The notes below the pieces were generated by a model, which searched no databases, was not told the DNA's origin, and worked only from the letters and a program-made list of their open reading frames with translations. Shown one piece after another: positions 33,619 to 39,686 of a DNA stretch of 49,038 nucleotides. The translations under genes were made by a program, and so were the position numbers. Origin of the DNA: an uncultured Bacteroidales bacterium. GTDB lineage: Bacteria > Bacteroidota > Bacteroidia > Bacteroidales > P3. Where the stretch lies: NCBI GenBank assembly GCA_900318835.1, contig ONLW01000006.1, positions 76,327 to 125,364 on the forward strand. Direction: 5' to 3'. Each line of letters opens with the position of its first letter. Positions within the stretch are counted from its first letter, which is position 1.

Positions 33619-34044
33619 AACTACTATTTTTAATTGATGCTCTAACTATCATAACGTTATATTCTATTTATTATTGCCTACTTAAGTAATTTTTAACAAA
33701 GGGTATACTAAGAGTATAGTAAGAGATGAGTAAGACATAGTCTATACAAGCCACTGGGAGATAGCATGTTCTGAAGGGCGAAAATAAGAGCAACTCCTCA
33801 TTTTTTTTGATTTTTCGATTCAACAAGAAATGCTCTTTTGTTATATTTTTCTGTAATTTAATTTTGTTATATCAAATTTTATTCGTATAGTCGCCCACGG
33901 TATATAACGTCGTTAAAAAAGAAGCAGTTATAAAAATATAACTACTTCTTCTACTTTTTTGACTGCTTATATACTTGCGCTATAATAGACTTTCGGTCAG
34001 TATTTTACGTGGATTTTGCATAGAGTCTGAATAGGGATAACTAA
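33619..34044. other. AT-rich gap, no gene
   Basis: About 425 bp between the DUF6266 start and a pseudogene. It holds direct TACTAAGAG/TAGTAAGAG words (33706-33732), a pair of arms AAGAGCA / TGCTCTT (about 33786 and 33829) and the hairpin at 33919-33950. No coding signal. Confidence 0.7.
33919..33950. terminator. Intrinsic terminator-like hairpin
   Basis: AAGAAG-C-AGTTATA, loop AAAA, TATAACT-A-CTTCTT, followed on the plus strand by a T-run; 13 paired bases with one mismatch. Confidence 0.75.
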
Positions 34045-34354
34045 TTAGTCAGTCACTTTAAAATAGTATCTGGCATCCTCCCCAGTGAGGTTTTCGACGC
34101 ACCATCCCTCCGCCTCTCGCCAAAGTCGGTCATAGACACGCTCCAGTTCAATGTTATGGTCGTGATGTTGCCATATTTTATGATTGAGGACGAGGACAAG
34201 CTCGGTAACGTATTCAACGACTTGCCAAATCATCCTCGGGCAGTTTGCATCGAAGAAGATAAAGACCTTCTTCGGGCATCGTTTCAAACTCTTTCAGGGT
34301 CAATTCCGTGAATTGAAAGATGGGGTTGGGTTGGGTGTTGTTTTTGTTTACCAT
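34045..34354 (-). pseudogene. Small cytoplasmic protein gene disrupted by a frameshift
   Basis: From the ATG at 34354 a frame reads MVNKNNTQPNPIFQFTEL ... MPEEGLYLLRCKLPEDDLASR and stops at TGA (34214-34216). At the same point another frame continues smoothly with VVEYVTELVLVLNHKIW ... YDRLWREAEGWCVENLTGED and ends at 34045. Joined, they make one acidic protein of ~105 residues with even composition, so a one-base change near 34217 has probably broken a single gene. I recognise no family with certainty. It lies in the AT-rich accessory region next to a truncated recombinase. A sequencing error is an alternative. Confidence 0.6.
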
Positions 34355-34599
34355 AGCTTTGAATATTTGATTGATTATTGTTTCTTTTACACATATGTAT
34401 AAAGGAAAACCCTCAAAAGTTAAGTGGTAAAATCGTTAATTAATGTTAAGTATAAAAGTGGGTGTCAATACGACTGAAAATGTGAATCAAACCTCCTCCC
34501 AAATGGCAATTATGGGCGTGTATAGCCGTTGAAAGACGAGAAACATGTAATCTATAGTATTGATTTTCAATGTATGTCGTTTCTATAAGTCAAAATATT
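34355..34599. other. AT-rich gap, no gene
   Basis: About 245 bp between the pseudogene start and the next promoter; no open frame or clear structure seen. Confidence 0.6.
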
Positions 34600-34631
34600 T
34601 TTGTCAGTGTCAGAAAAATTGCATACCTTTG
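34600..34631 (+). promoter_or_regulatory. Promoter of the accessory operon leader
   Basis: TTTG (34600-34603), 20 bases, TACCTTTG (34624-34631). Predicted transcription start near 34638, about 250 nt before the first gene. Confidence 0.8.
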
Positions 34632-34722
34632 CACTATCAAATTAAAACATAACTATATGGCATAAAAACAACAGAATAAAATAGACATAAATAGACAATT
34701 AGTGCGTTAATCGCCTTTTTTG

Positions 34723-34835
34723 CATACGGAAATTCTGGAAAAATTTCAAAGTGTTATCTGCAAAGGAAAGGGGAAACGCTCACGCCACCGTGAGCTTTCT
34801 TGTTTGCAGATAAGGTTTTCCAGAGCCTCCGTATG
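34723..34835 (+). promoter_or_regulatory. Four-helix leader RNA of the accessory operon
   Basis: Nested perfect arms: CATACGGA/TCCGTATG (34723-34730 with 34828-34835), CTGGAAAA/TTTTCCAG (34735-34742 with 34816-34823), TTATCTGCAAA/TTTGCAGATAA (34754-34764 with 34803-34813), and an inner GAAA-c-GCTCAC / GTGAGCTTTC with loop GCCACC (34773-34799). Internal loops AATT/AGCC and ATTTCAAAGTG/GG separate the arms. The closing arm shares its 3' strand with the left arm of the terminator at 34829-34863, so the two cannot form together. This is what a riboswitch or attenuator would look like, here with the folded state predicted to allow read-through. No known ligand class recognised. Confidence 0.7.
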
Positions 34836-34863
34836 AACAAAGAATCAAGTTCACGGTTTTTTT
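34829..34863 (+). terminator. Competing intrinsic terminator in the leader
   Basis: CCGT-at-GAAC, loop of 10, GTTC-ACGG, then seven T (34857-34863), 27 bp before the first ATG. Its left arm overlaps the 3' strand of leader helix 1 by 7 bases. Confidence 0.7.
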
Positions 34864-34890
34864 ATTGTCTATCCACAAATTCAAAACAAC

Positions 34891-35490
34891 ATGGACACAA
34901 CAGAAACCACTTACTCCAGAGAAGCAGAAATAACCAAAACATTTAATCTGTTTTGGCAAAAGGTCTTTGGAAATAGAGACCCAAAGGATTACGCAAAACT
35001 ACTGACTATTGAGGACTGGATTGAGTTGAAGAAAACGTTGAGTGATGTCAACAATATGATAACTTTGAAAGTCACACAAGCATTCGTCGATAAACTCCAA
35101 GCAATGGGAATCATCAACAAAGTACAGGCAAATGCGATGAAGAAAGAGGTGGATTCCATTCACCCCAACACAAACGGTTTTGATGTCTGTTGGGACAAAA
35201 AAGAGGGCGTGAAGTTGATTGCCGAGGTAAAATGTAACATTCCTGTGAAACCACACGAATTTGGTGCGGCACAAAAGAATGGTATACTGAAAGACCTGAA
35301 AGGTCTGAAAGATGGCAAACGCAGTTTTGACGGTGAGAACACGGACAATTACTATAAGTTTATGGTGGTGCTTGACGTTGAGGGTGTCCGTGATGCAATA
35401 AAGAAACTTTGTGGTAATGAATGCATGGAATTTGTCAATAATCAAATTGACAAACACCATATCTACATATCTTTTATTGAATTGAAATAG
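34891..35490 (+). CDS. PD-(D/E)XK nuclease-like protein, unknown system
   Basis: 199 residues, cytoplasmic. The N-terminal ~90 residues are helical (FNLFWQKVFGNRDPKDYAKL, FVDKLQAMGIINKVQANAMK). The second half shows the PD-(D/E)XK pattern: GFDVCW with Asp98, then LIAEVKCN with Glu112 and Lys114, then a helix with GAAQKNGILKDLKGL and a strand KFMVVLD. That arrangement is typical of restriction-endonuclease-fold nucleases and their inactive relatives. It is the first gene of an eight-gene AT-rich operon behind a structured leader. Whether it cuts nucleic acid is inference; only the motif spacing is seen. Confidence 0.72.
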   Translation: MDTTETTYSREAEITKTFNLFWQKVFGNRDPKDYAKLLTIEDWIELKKTLSDVNNMITLKVTQAFVDKLQAMGIINKVQANAMKKEVDSIHPNTNGFDVCWDKKEGVKLIAEVKCNIPVKPHEFGAAQKNGILKDLKGLKDGKRSFDGENTDNYYKFMVVLDVEGVRDAIKKLCGNECMEFVNNQIDKHHIYISFIELK

Positions 35491-35526
35491 GTTTTATAAA
35501 GACAAATACAATAAATACAATATCCT

Positions 35527-36447
35527 ATGACAAACAAAGTAAGAGTTTATGGCAAGGCACAGAACCGCACGGCTCTGGGAATAATGCATGCCTACATGGT
35601 AATGTATCCGCAAGCCACTATGGATGACATTAAAAAGGCATTCCCCGATGAATTAAATCCCGATAGTGGCGTTAAGAAAAACTTCGTAAAGGCAGGAGAA
35701 AAAGGCACCGATGCCAACTGGGATGGTTTCTTCCAAAAAGAAGATGAACTACTAACTATGGGTGACGGCACAAAGGTTGCTGTTGTAAAAATGTGGACTA
35801 AACCAAGTTTTGAACGTTTGGTAAGTCATGCAACGCAATATGGAATTGAAATCGCTCAATTTGAATCCGCAGAAAAAGGAATTGGTCAAAAAGGGTCATT
35901 CCGATTGGAGTATCTTAACGGATATGTGCCTCCCAAACGTGAGGTAAACAAAGGTATTCCGTGGTGGGTGTGGGCAATTGTTGGTGTGGTTGTTGTGGGA
36001 CTTATCATCGCTTTGCTCTGCCGCCCGAAAGGCAAGAATGAAGTGATAACCGTAACCGACACTGTAGTGCAAACAGTTGTAGATACTGTATATGTTCAGC
36101 AATTGGAACAGATTGAAAACAACTTCAATGCAGCCCAATTCCAGCAGGGGAAATCCGACTTAAGTGAGGATGCAAAATTTGTGTTACACGACTTGGCAAA
36201 GTTGATGAATAGTTATCCAGAACTACGCCTGCGTATTGAAGGACATACCAGTGCCGAAGGTGATGCGGTGGTGAATCAGAAACTCTCCGAGGCGCGCGCA
36301 CAGGCCGCAGTTACATTCCTTATTGAGCATGGCGGCATAGATGCCAACCGTTTGGAGGCGGTCGGTTTTGGTAGCAGTAACCCGAAGAACGCCGACGACC
36401 CAATGGCACCAGAAAATCGTCGCACAGAATTCGTAATCATTAAATAA
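35527..36447 (+). CDS. OmpA/MotB-like inner-membrane protein with unknown cytoplasmic domain
   Basis: 306 residues without a signal peptide. Residues 1-138 are a soluble domain I cannot assign (ALGIMHAYMVMYPQATMDDI, NWDGFFQKEDELLTMGDG). One transmembrane helix follows at about 145-165 (PWWVWAIVGVVVVGLIIALL), a Thr/Val-rich linker (TDTVVQTVVDTVYV), then a complete OmpA domain at about 200-306 with IEGHTSAEGD, NQKLSEARAQAAVTFL, GFGSSNP and ENRRTEF, which bind peptidoglycan. The layout (cytoplasmic domain, one helix, periplasmic OmpA) is that of MotB and of the Zorya protein ZorB, but no MotA/ZorA partner is present. 36 bp after the nuclease-like gene. Confidence 0.85.
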   Translation: MTNKVRVYGKAQNRTALGIMHAYMVMYPQATMDDIKKAFPDELNPDSGVKKNFVKAGEKGTDANWDGFFQKEDELLTMGDGTKVAVVKMWTKPSFERLVSHATQYGIEIAQFESAEKGIGQKGSFRLEYLNGYVPPKREVNKGIPWWVWAIVGVVVVGLIIALLCRPKGKNEVITVTDTVVQTVVDTVYVQQLEQIENNFNAAQFQQGKSDLSEDAKFVLHDLAKLMNSYPELRLRIEGHTSAEGDAVVNQKLSEARAQAAVTFLIEHGGIDANRLEAVGFGSSNPKNADDPMAPENRRTEFVIIK

Positions 36448-36468
36448 TATAAACAAATACACAATCTT

Positions 36469-36891
36469 ATGAAAACAGACCACAGAACATTTGCCGCCTT
36501 TTTGGCAGCAGCGGTATGGGCGGACGGTGAATACGATGAGTCCGAAAAGGCATATCTTTTTGACCTTGCAGAGGATATGGAGTTACCCACAATTCCCGTT
36601 GTAGTCGAAAAAGAGATTAAGGCTACGGAAAACATGACCGAGGAGGAAATCAACGACCACCTGGAAAAAGCAGCCAAACACGTCTTCAAAGGTGAAGAGG
36701 AAGGTGTGTTGACACTCTGTCTGCACATGTTGTGTGCCAATGCGGTACTATCACAAGACGAGGTGGATAACTTTATAGCCTTTGCCGAGATACTCGGCGT
36801 GGATGAAGAAAGAGCCAACACAATCCTCGACGAGTTTGTAAATGAAGAGGAAGACCTAATTGTCGAAGGTGAAAACACTTCGGCTGAATAA
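36469..36891 (+). CDS. TerB-like protein
   Basis: 140 residues, all-helical and acidic. AAFLAAAVWADGEYDESEKAYL is the DG-containing motif of the TerB/DjlA-type fold, repeated loosely later as LCLHMLCANAVLSQDEVDNF. TerB-family proteins bind metal and appear in stress, tellurite-resistance and phage-defence gene sets; the family is broad and this member has no proven role. The acidic C-terminus (FVNEEEDLIVEGENTSAE) could contact the basic protein encoded next. It is 21 bp after the OmpA gene. Confidence 0.75.
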   Translation: MKTDHRTFAAFLAAAVWADGEYDESEKAYLFDLAEDMELPTIPVVVEKEIKATENMTEEEINDHLEKAAKHVFKGEEEGVLTLCLHMLCANAVLSQDEVDNFIAFAEILGVDEERANTILDEFVNEEEDLIVEGENTSAE

Positions 36892-36913
36892 TAACCACAA
36901 AAAACAAATAGTT

Positions 36914-37180
36914 ATGGCAATACAGAGAACAGCCTCCGGCAAGGTTGACAAGAGGACCAAAGAATACAAAGAAATGGTAGAGCGCGCCCGCAAGGCACGT
37001 GAAGCACAGAAAAAAGCATCCAAGAAACCTGCCATCAAGAAGAGCAGTGGGGCCAAACGCAGAGCCGATGGCAAACTTGACCAAAGAACCAAAGAAGGCA
37101 AGGAAGCCGCCGCCCGTATGGCAAAAGCCCGCAAGGCTAAAGGCAGTCTGAAAAACAAAATCAAAAGACTTTTCAAATAA
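36914..37180 (+). CDS. Lys-rich protein with two near-identical repeats
   Basis: 88 residues, strongly basic. Two 28-residue units are visible: TASGKVDKRTKEYKEMVERA (about 6-33) and RADGKLDQRTKEGKEAAARM (about 51-78), joined by a Lys/Ser linker (KKASKKPAIKKSSGAKR) and ending KNKIKRLFK. The composition recalls histone-H1-like or nucleic-acid-binding tails. The ATG at 36914 is chosen over one at 36860, which lies inside the TerB gene. Its high charge next to an acidic TerB-like protein suggests a complex or nucleic-acid role; no direct evidence. Confidence 0.7.
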   Translation: MAIQRTASGKVDKRTKEYKEMVERARKAREAQKKASKKPAIKKSSGAKRRADGKLDQRTKEGKEAAARMAKARKAKGSLKNKIKRLFK

Positions 37181-37207
37181 TCAAATAATCATTTAATATC
37201 AATTATT

Positions 37208-37408
37208 ATGGCTTACAAAAAATCAGCAATCAGTGGCGAGTATATGATTGGTGTACTCGAAAGTGGCGGTATCGAAGTTTACCGTGTTTATGACAATGTA
37301 AAAGGCGCTCTCCGTGAGGTGTCAGAGAAAGAGGGGTTCGAGATTAATCCCGAATGGAACACAAGACAACTCGGAGCAAAACTTATTGATTTCATCAACA
37401 ATAAATAG
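37208..37408 (+). CDS. Small hypothetical protein
   Basis: 66 residues, mixed alpha/beta appearance (EYMIGVLESGGIEVYRVYDN, then a helix GALREVSEKEG and LGAKLIDFINNK). No family recognised. It lies 27 bp after the Lys-rich gene and 7 bp before the next gene in the same operon, and has a clear coding pattern, so it is likely translated. Confidence 0.65.
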   Translation: MAYKKSAISGEYMIGVLESGGIEVYRVYDNVKGALREVSEKEGFEINPEWNTRQLGAKLIDFINNK

Positions 37409-37415
37409 CAATACA

Positions 37416-37763
37416 ATGGAAATCAAAGTTGACGGACGCCTTTTGGTGTCAACCCTATGTAAGAGGTTCAAAGATGAGTTCGGTGGTACACTACGTGTAT
37501 ATCAAGGACAGAAACGCCTTACTGGTGATGAGAAAGTTAGTGAGGTCGCAACAAAAACAGGCAGTTATGAATGCCGTGGAAGTAAGACGGTCGGCGGTTT
37601 CGAGAAGGACATGATGACCAACTTTGGATTGAAAGTTCAAGTTGCATCTTGCGATGACCATGTATTGGCTCTCGATGAAATGACCCTTGCCAAATTGCCC
37701 GACATTCCGAAAATGGCTCGAAAAGCCGATATGGATGCCCTTAAATCCAAATATGCCAAATAA
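37416..37763 (+). CDS. Small alpha/beta hypothetical protein
   Basis: 115 residues from the ATG at 37416. The N-terminal part reads EIKVDGRLLVSTLCKRFKDE followed by FGGTLRVYQGQKRLTG, then TGSYECRGSKTVGGFEKDMM and FGLKVQVASCDDHVLALDEM: two similar beta-alpha-beta halves ending in a Lys-rich helix. I have a vague memory of similar Bacteroidota proteins without function and do not assign a family. It follows the 66-residue gene by 7 bp. Confidence 0.68.
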   Translation: MEIKVDGRLLVSTLCKRFKDEFGGTLRVYQGQKRLTGDEKVSEVATKTGSYECRGSKTVGGFEKDMMTNFGLKVQVASCDDHVLALDEMTLAKLPDIPKMARKADMDALKSKYAK

Positions 37764-37776
37764 AACGGCATAAACC

Positions 37777-37809
37777 AATCTGGTGGACAGGGAGACCTGC
37801 TGCCAGATT
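37777..37809 (+). other. Mid-operon hairpin
   Basis: AATCTGG ... CCAGATT enclosing CAGG-GAGA-CCTG (a GNRA-type loop) in the 65-bp gap between two operon genes. No T-tract, so more likely an mRNA stability or processing element than a terminator. Confidence 0.6.
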
Positions 37810-37828
37810 CCAATTAAACAACATTATT

Positions 37829-38089
37829 ATGTCTGTAGAATATTACCGCAAACGCCTTATTGACCTACGTTCTCAAGTAACAAAGGAACGAGAAGCAAAA
37901 AAGAAGGATAATGAACGATATGCTGCATATATAAAGAGTGCCAGTTCTCCAAGCAGTAAAGCAAGTTACCGAAAACAAAAGATTGACCATGCTGCCAGTC
38001 ATGACCGCAATATTGAGAACCTTAAACGCCAAATAGAGAGCGCAAAAGAAAGTCTCAAACGAGAACGTGAAAGAGCAAAGAGAAAGTAG
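37829..38089 (+). CDS. Small coiled-coil protein
   Basis: 86 residues, very basic and helical throughout: YYRKRLIDLRSQVTKEREAK, then NIENLKRQIESAKESLKRER with RERAKRK at the end, separated by a Ser-rich turn (SASSPSSKASY). This is a coiled-coil hairpin in outline. No signal or membrane segment. It ends 3 bp before the small membrane-protein gene, so the two are coupled. Confidence 0.65.
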   Translation: MSVEYYRKRLIDLRSQVTKEREAKKKDNERYAAYIKSASSPSSKASYRKQKIDHAASHDRNIENLKRQIESAKESLKRERERAKRK

Positions 38090-38092
38090 TAT

Positions 38093-38386
38093 ATGGCAAT
38101 ATTTCTTTGGATATTTCAATTTATTAGTCCTATAGCAATCATTCTCGGTGGACTATACCTACTTGAAGCCCCCTCTCCTGCATCACTTGTTGTGGGTGCG
38201 TTGAGTGCAGTCCTCGGTCTGGTGGTTGGTATTGTTGGTTGGGCTGATACGGTGCCTCCCCGTTGGTTTTGGATAAAGAGCAGCATGGATTTGGCAGGAA
38301 GCCGTTTTATGACCGCCATAGGTTATGCCATCCAATTCTTTTTCCTTGCACTTGCCATATTTGGTTTGGTGGAATATTTAGGATAA
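38093..38386 (+). CDS. Small three-helix membrane protein
   Basis: 97 residues. Hydrophobic segments at about 3-23 (IFLWIFQFISPIAIILGGLY), 30-49 (SLVVGALSAVLGLVVGIVGW) and 74-94 (MTAIGYAIQFFFLALAIFGL). No domain recognised. Last gene of the operon, followed 13 bp later by a strong hairpin. It could be the membrane partner of the OmpA/MotB-like protein, but it is much smaller than MotA-type proteins. Confidence 0.68.
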   Translation: MAIFLWIFQFISPIAIILGGLYLLEAPSPASLVVGALSAVLGLVVGIVGWADTVPPRWFWIKSSMDLAGSRFMTAIGYAIQFFFLALAIFGLVEYLG

Positions 38387-38398
38387 CTGCCGTATAAA

Positions 38399-38449
38399 AG
38401 GAGTTCTCCTATTATCTTTGCCAATTACCAAAGGAATAGGAGAACTCCT
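38399..38449. terminator. Long hairpin closing the accessory operon
   Basis: Perfect 15-bp arms AGGAGTTCTCCTATT / AATAGGAGAACTCCT with an inner CTTTG/CAAAG pairing in the 21-base loop. It lies 13 bp after the last operon stop and next to the truncated recombinase. Confidence 0.75.
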
Positions 38450-38491
38450 GTTATATCACAAATAACCCTGCAAAAACAGGATATTTGAGGA

Positions 38492-38665
38492 CTACAATCC
38501 CATACGTTTCCTTTCTTTCAATATCTCGTCCTCGGTCTGGATGGTTTTCACATAACGGAATATGCCATTGACGGAACGTCCCATCATCGTGGCAAGATGT
38601 ATGGGGTTGGAGCCTTCGCAGTTGAGGTAATGCGTGGCATATCCGTGACGGCAAGAATAGATACT
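38492..38665 (-). pseudogene. Tyrosine recombinase, C-terminal fragment
   Basis: 57 codons on the minus strand ending in TAG (38492-38494). They read SCRHGYATHYLNCEGSNPIH, then LATMMGRSVNGIFRYVKTIQ and TEDEILKERKRMGL. This matches the end of phage-integrase-type recombinases: the RH.xATH segment, the position usually GH (here GR), and the catalytic Tyr in FRYVK. Upstream the frame breaks down into AT-rich sequence with a stop, so the rest of the gene is gone. It marks the accessory region as the remains of an integrated element. Confidence 0.75.
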
Positions 38666-38781
38666 TTTATTTAAGGCATTATCGCATTAAAATGACTTTC
38701 TTAAAGAGAATAAAACGGCATTAACGAATTGATTTTAACGAAGTTTTCTCATCTTTTTATGGTTATATCAAAAATTATTTG

Positions 38782-38789
38782 TATTTTTG
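38782..38789 (+). promoter_or_regulatory. Promoter -7 element of the candidate small RNA
   Basis: TATTTTTG; predicted start near 38796. The matching TTTG element is weak. Confidence 0.5.
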
Positions 38790-38795
38790 CATCAC

Positions 38796-38872
38796 TTTTC
38801 GAGCTTTTCACAATAAGGCTATAAGCCGAAGAGTTTTCTTGAAACCCGCGATTACGTGGGTTTTATTTTTTT
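38796..38872 (+). ncRNA. Candidate small RNA with terminator
   Basis: About 77 nt between a -7 element and a strong terminator hairpin (AAACCCGCG, loop ATTA, CGTGGGTTT, at 38842-38863, then T-rich). Inside lies a small hairpin GGCT-ATA-AGCC (38817-38827) flanked by CTTTTC and GAAGAG, which can pair. No start codon with a plausible frame. Not a tRNA. Role unknown. Confidence 0.45.
38842..38872 (+). terminator. Terminator of the candidate small RNA
   Basis: 9-bp stem with one G-U pair and tetraloop ATTA, followed by TTTATTTTTTTTG. Confidence 0.8.
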
Positions 38873-38925
38873 TGTTTCGATGGTGCAAAGTTACGAAAAA
38901 TATTGATTCGTGGATAATATTTTTT

Positions 38926-38955
38926 TTTGTAAAGTATAGATTAATTGTATCTTTG
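38926..38955 (+). promoter_or_regulatory. Second promoter-like element in the gap
   Basis: TTTG (38926-38929), 18 bases, TATCTTTG (38948-38955). It may be an additional upstream promoter of the TM2 gene. Confidence 0.55.
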
Positions 38956-38989
38956 CAACACTTTTTGGGGGATAAAATCTTGATTTTGC

Positions 38990-39020
38990 TTTGTTGTTTC
39001 GGATTTTATTGTTATATTTG
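38990..39020 (+). promoter_or_regulatory. Promoter of the TM2-domain gene
   Basis: TTTG (38990-38993), exactly 19 bases, TATATTTG (39013-39020), about 60 bp before the ATG. Confidence 0.85.
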
Positions 39021-39083
39021 CAAAATCAATGAGATGTGAATTTTTTTAACAAATATTAATAACCAATTAAAAATTAACACACT

Positions 39084-39548
39084 ATGAAAAAAGCATTATT
39101 AGCTCTGGTGGCTGTTTTCGCAATGAGCACCGTGGCCATCGCTCAGGACGCTGTTGAAATGTCGTTCGACAACAACACCCTCAAGGTGACTGTCAACAAT
39201 CAGGACTTCAGCTTCAACAAGGCTGACTTTGAGTCCATTGAGACTATCGGTGATGTGGACCTTGCCAACCTGAAGGATGTTTCGTTCCCCACCGAGAATG
39301 TCGGAGCCCTCTCCACCGTCAGCATCGACAAGGCCAAGGGTAAAGACCGCGTTGTCGGCGCCATCCTCGCCATCTTCCTTGGCGATTTCGGCATCCACCA
39401 CTTTTATACCGGCGACACCAAGGACGGTATCCTGCACCTCTGCTTCTTCTGGTGCGGCATCCCCGGCATCATTGGTTTCATCGAGGGCATTATTTGGCTT
39501 GTCGACGAGAGTTCCTTCCCTCAGCCTCTCTTCGGCGGTATCATCTAA
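39084..39548 (+). CDS. TM2-domain protein with exported N-terminal part
   Basis: 154 residues. A signal peptide (LLALVAVFAMSTVAIAQ) precedes a short acidic beta-rich segment (SFDNNTLKVTVNNQDFSFN). The C-terminal TM2 domain runs from about 85: KGKDRVVGAILAIFLGDFGI, HHFYTGDTKDGILHLCFFW, IIGFIEGIIWLV. TM2 domains are two-helix modules whose DxxG-type turn (here GDFGIHHFY) is conserved; function in bacteria is unclear. It has its own promoter. A CCCCTCTCC/GGAGAGGGG hairpin follows. Confidence 0.85.
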   Translation: MKKALLALVAVFAMSTVAIAQDAVEMSFDNNTLKVTVNNQDFSFNKADFESIETIGDVDLANLKDVSFPTENVGALSTVSIDKAKGKDRVVGAILAIFLGDFGIHHFYTGDTKDGILHLCFFWCGIPGIIGFIEGIIWLVDESSFPQPLFGGII

Positions 39549-39550
39549 AG

Positions 39551-39592
39551 CCTCACCCCCAACCCCTCTCCGAGCGGAGAGGGGTGTGGTTA
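39551..39592. repeat. CCTCACCCCCAACCCCTCTCC-type hairpin repeat
   Basis: ACCCCTCTCCG (39562-39572) and CGGAGAGGGGT (39575-39585) form a tight inverted repeat just after the TM2 gene. Similar C-run/G-run sequence lies near 10979-11035. It resembles interspersed intergenic repeats seen in many bacterial genomes. Confidence 0.7.
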
Positions 39593-39627
39593 GAAAATGG
39601 TTGCTCTCGGATTGGGGGCAACTTTTT

Positions 39628-39658
39628 TTTGTCATGTCGGGAAAAGTTCGTATTTTTG
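39628..39658 (+). promoter_or_regulatory. Promoter of the ROK kinase gene
   Basis: TTTG (39628-39631), exactly 19 bases, TATTTTTG (39651-39658). Confidence 0.9.
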
Positions 39659-39686
39659 CACTTTAATTACAAATGTACTATTTAAT

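Noticed and set aside
34723-34863. A retron msr-msd RNA
   Set aside because: No reverse transcriptase gene is present in the window; the overlap with a terminator and the position before an operon fit a leader better.
34891-38386. A Zorya system
   Set aside because: The OmpA protein resembles ZorB in layout, but there is no ZorA/MotA-like protein, ZorC, or ZorD/ZorE gene.
38796-38872. A tRNA gene
   Set aside because: No TTCRANYC T-loop, no acceptor pairing, and it ends in a T-tract terminator hairpin.
38779-39039. An 86-codon frame in the gap before the TM2 gene
   Set aside because: It crosses a terminator and three promoter elements and is composed of AT-rich hydrophobic residues.
39551-39592. 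An insertion-sequence terminal repeat
   Set aside because: No partner repeat or transposase was found; it looks like an interspersed hairpin element.
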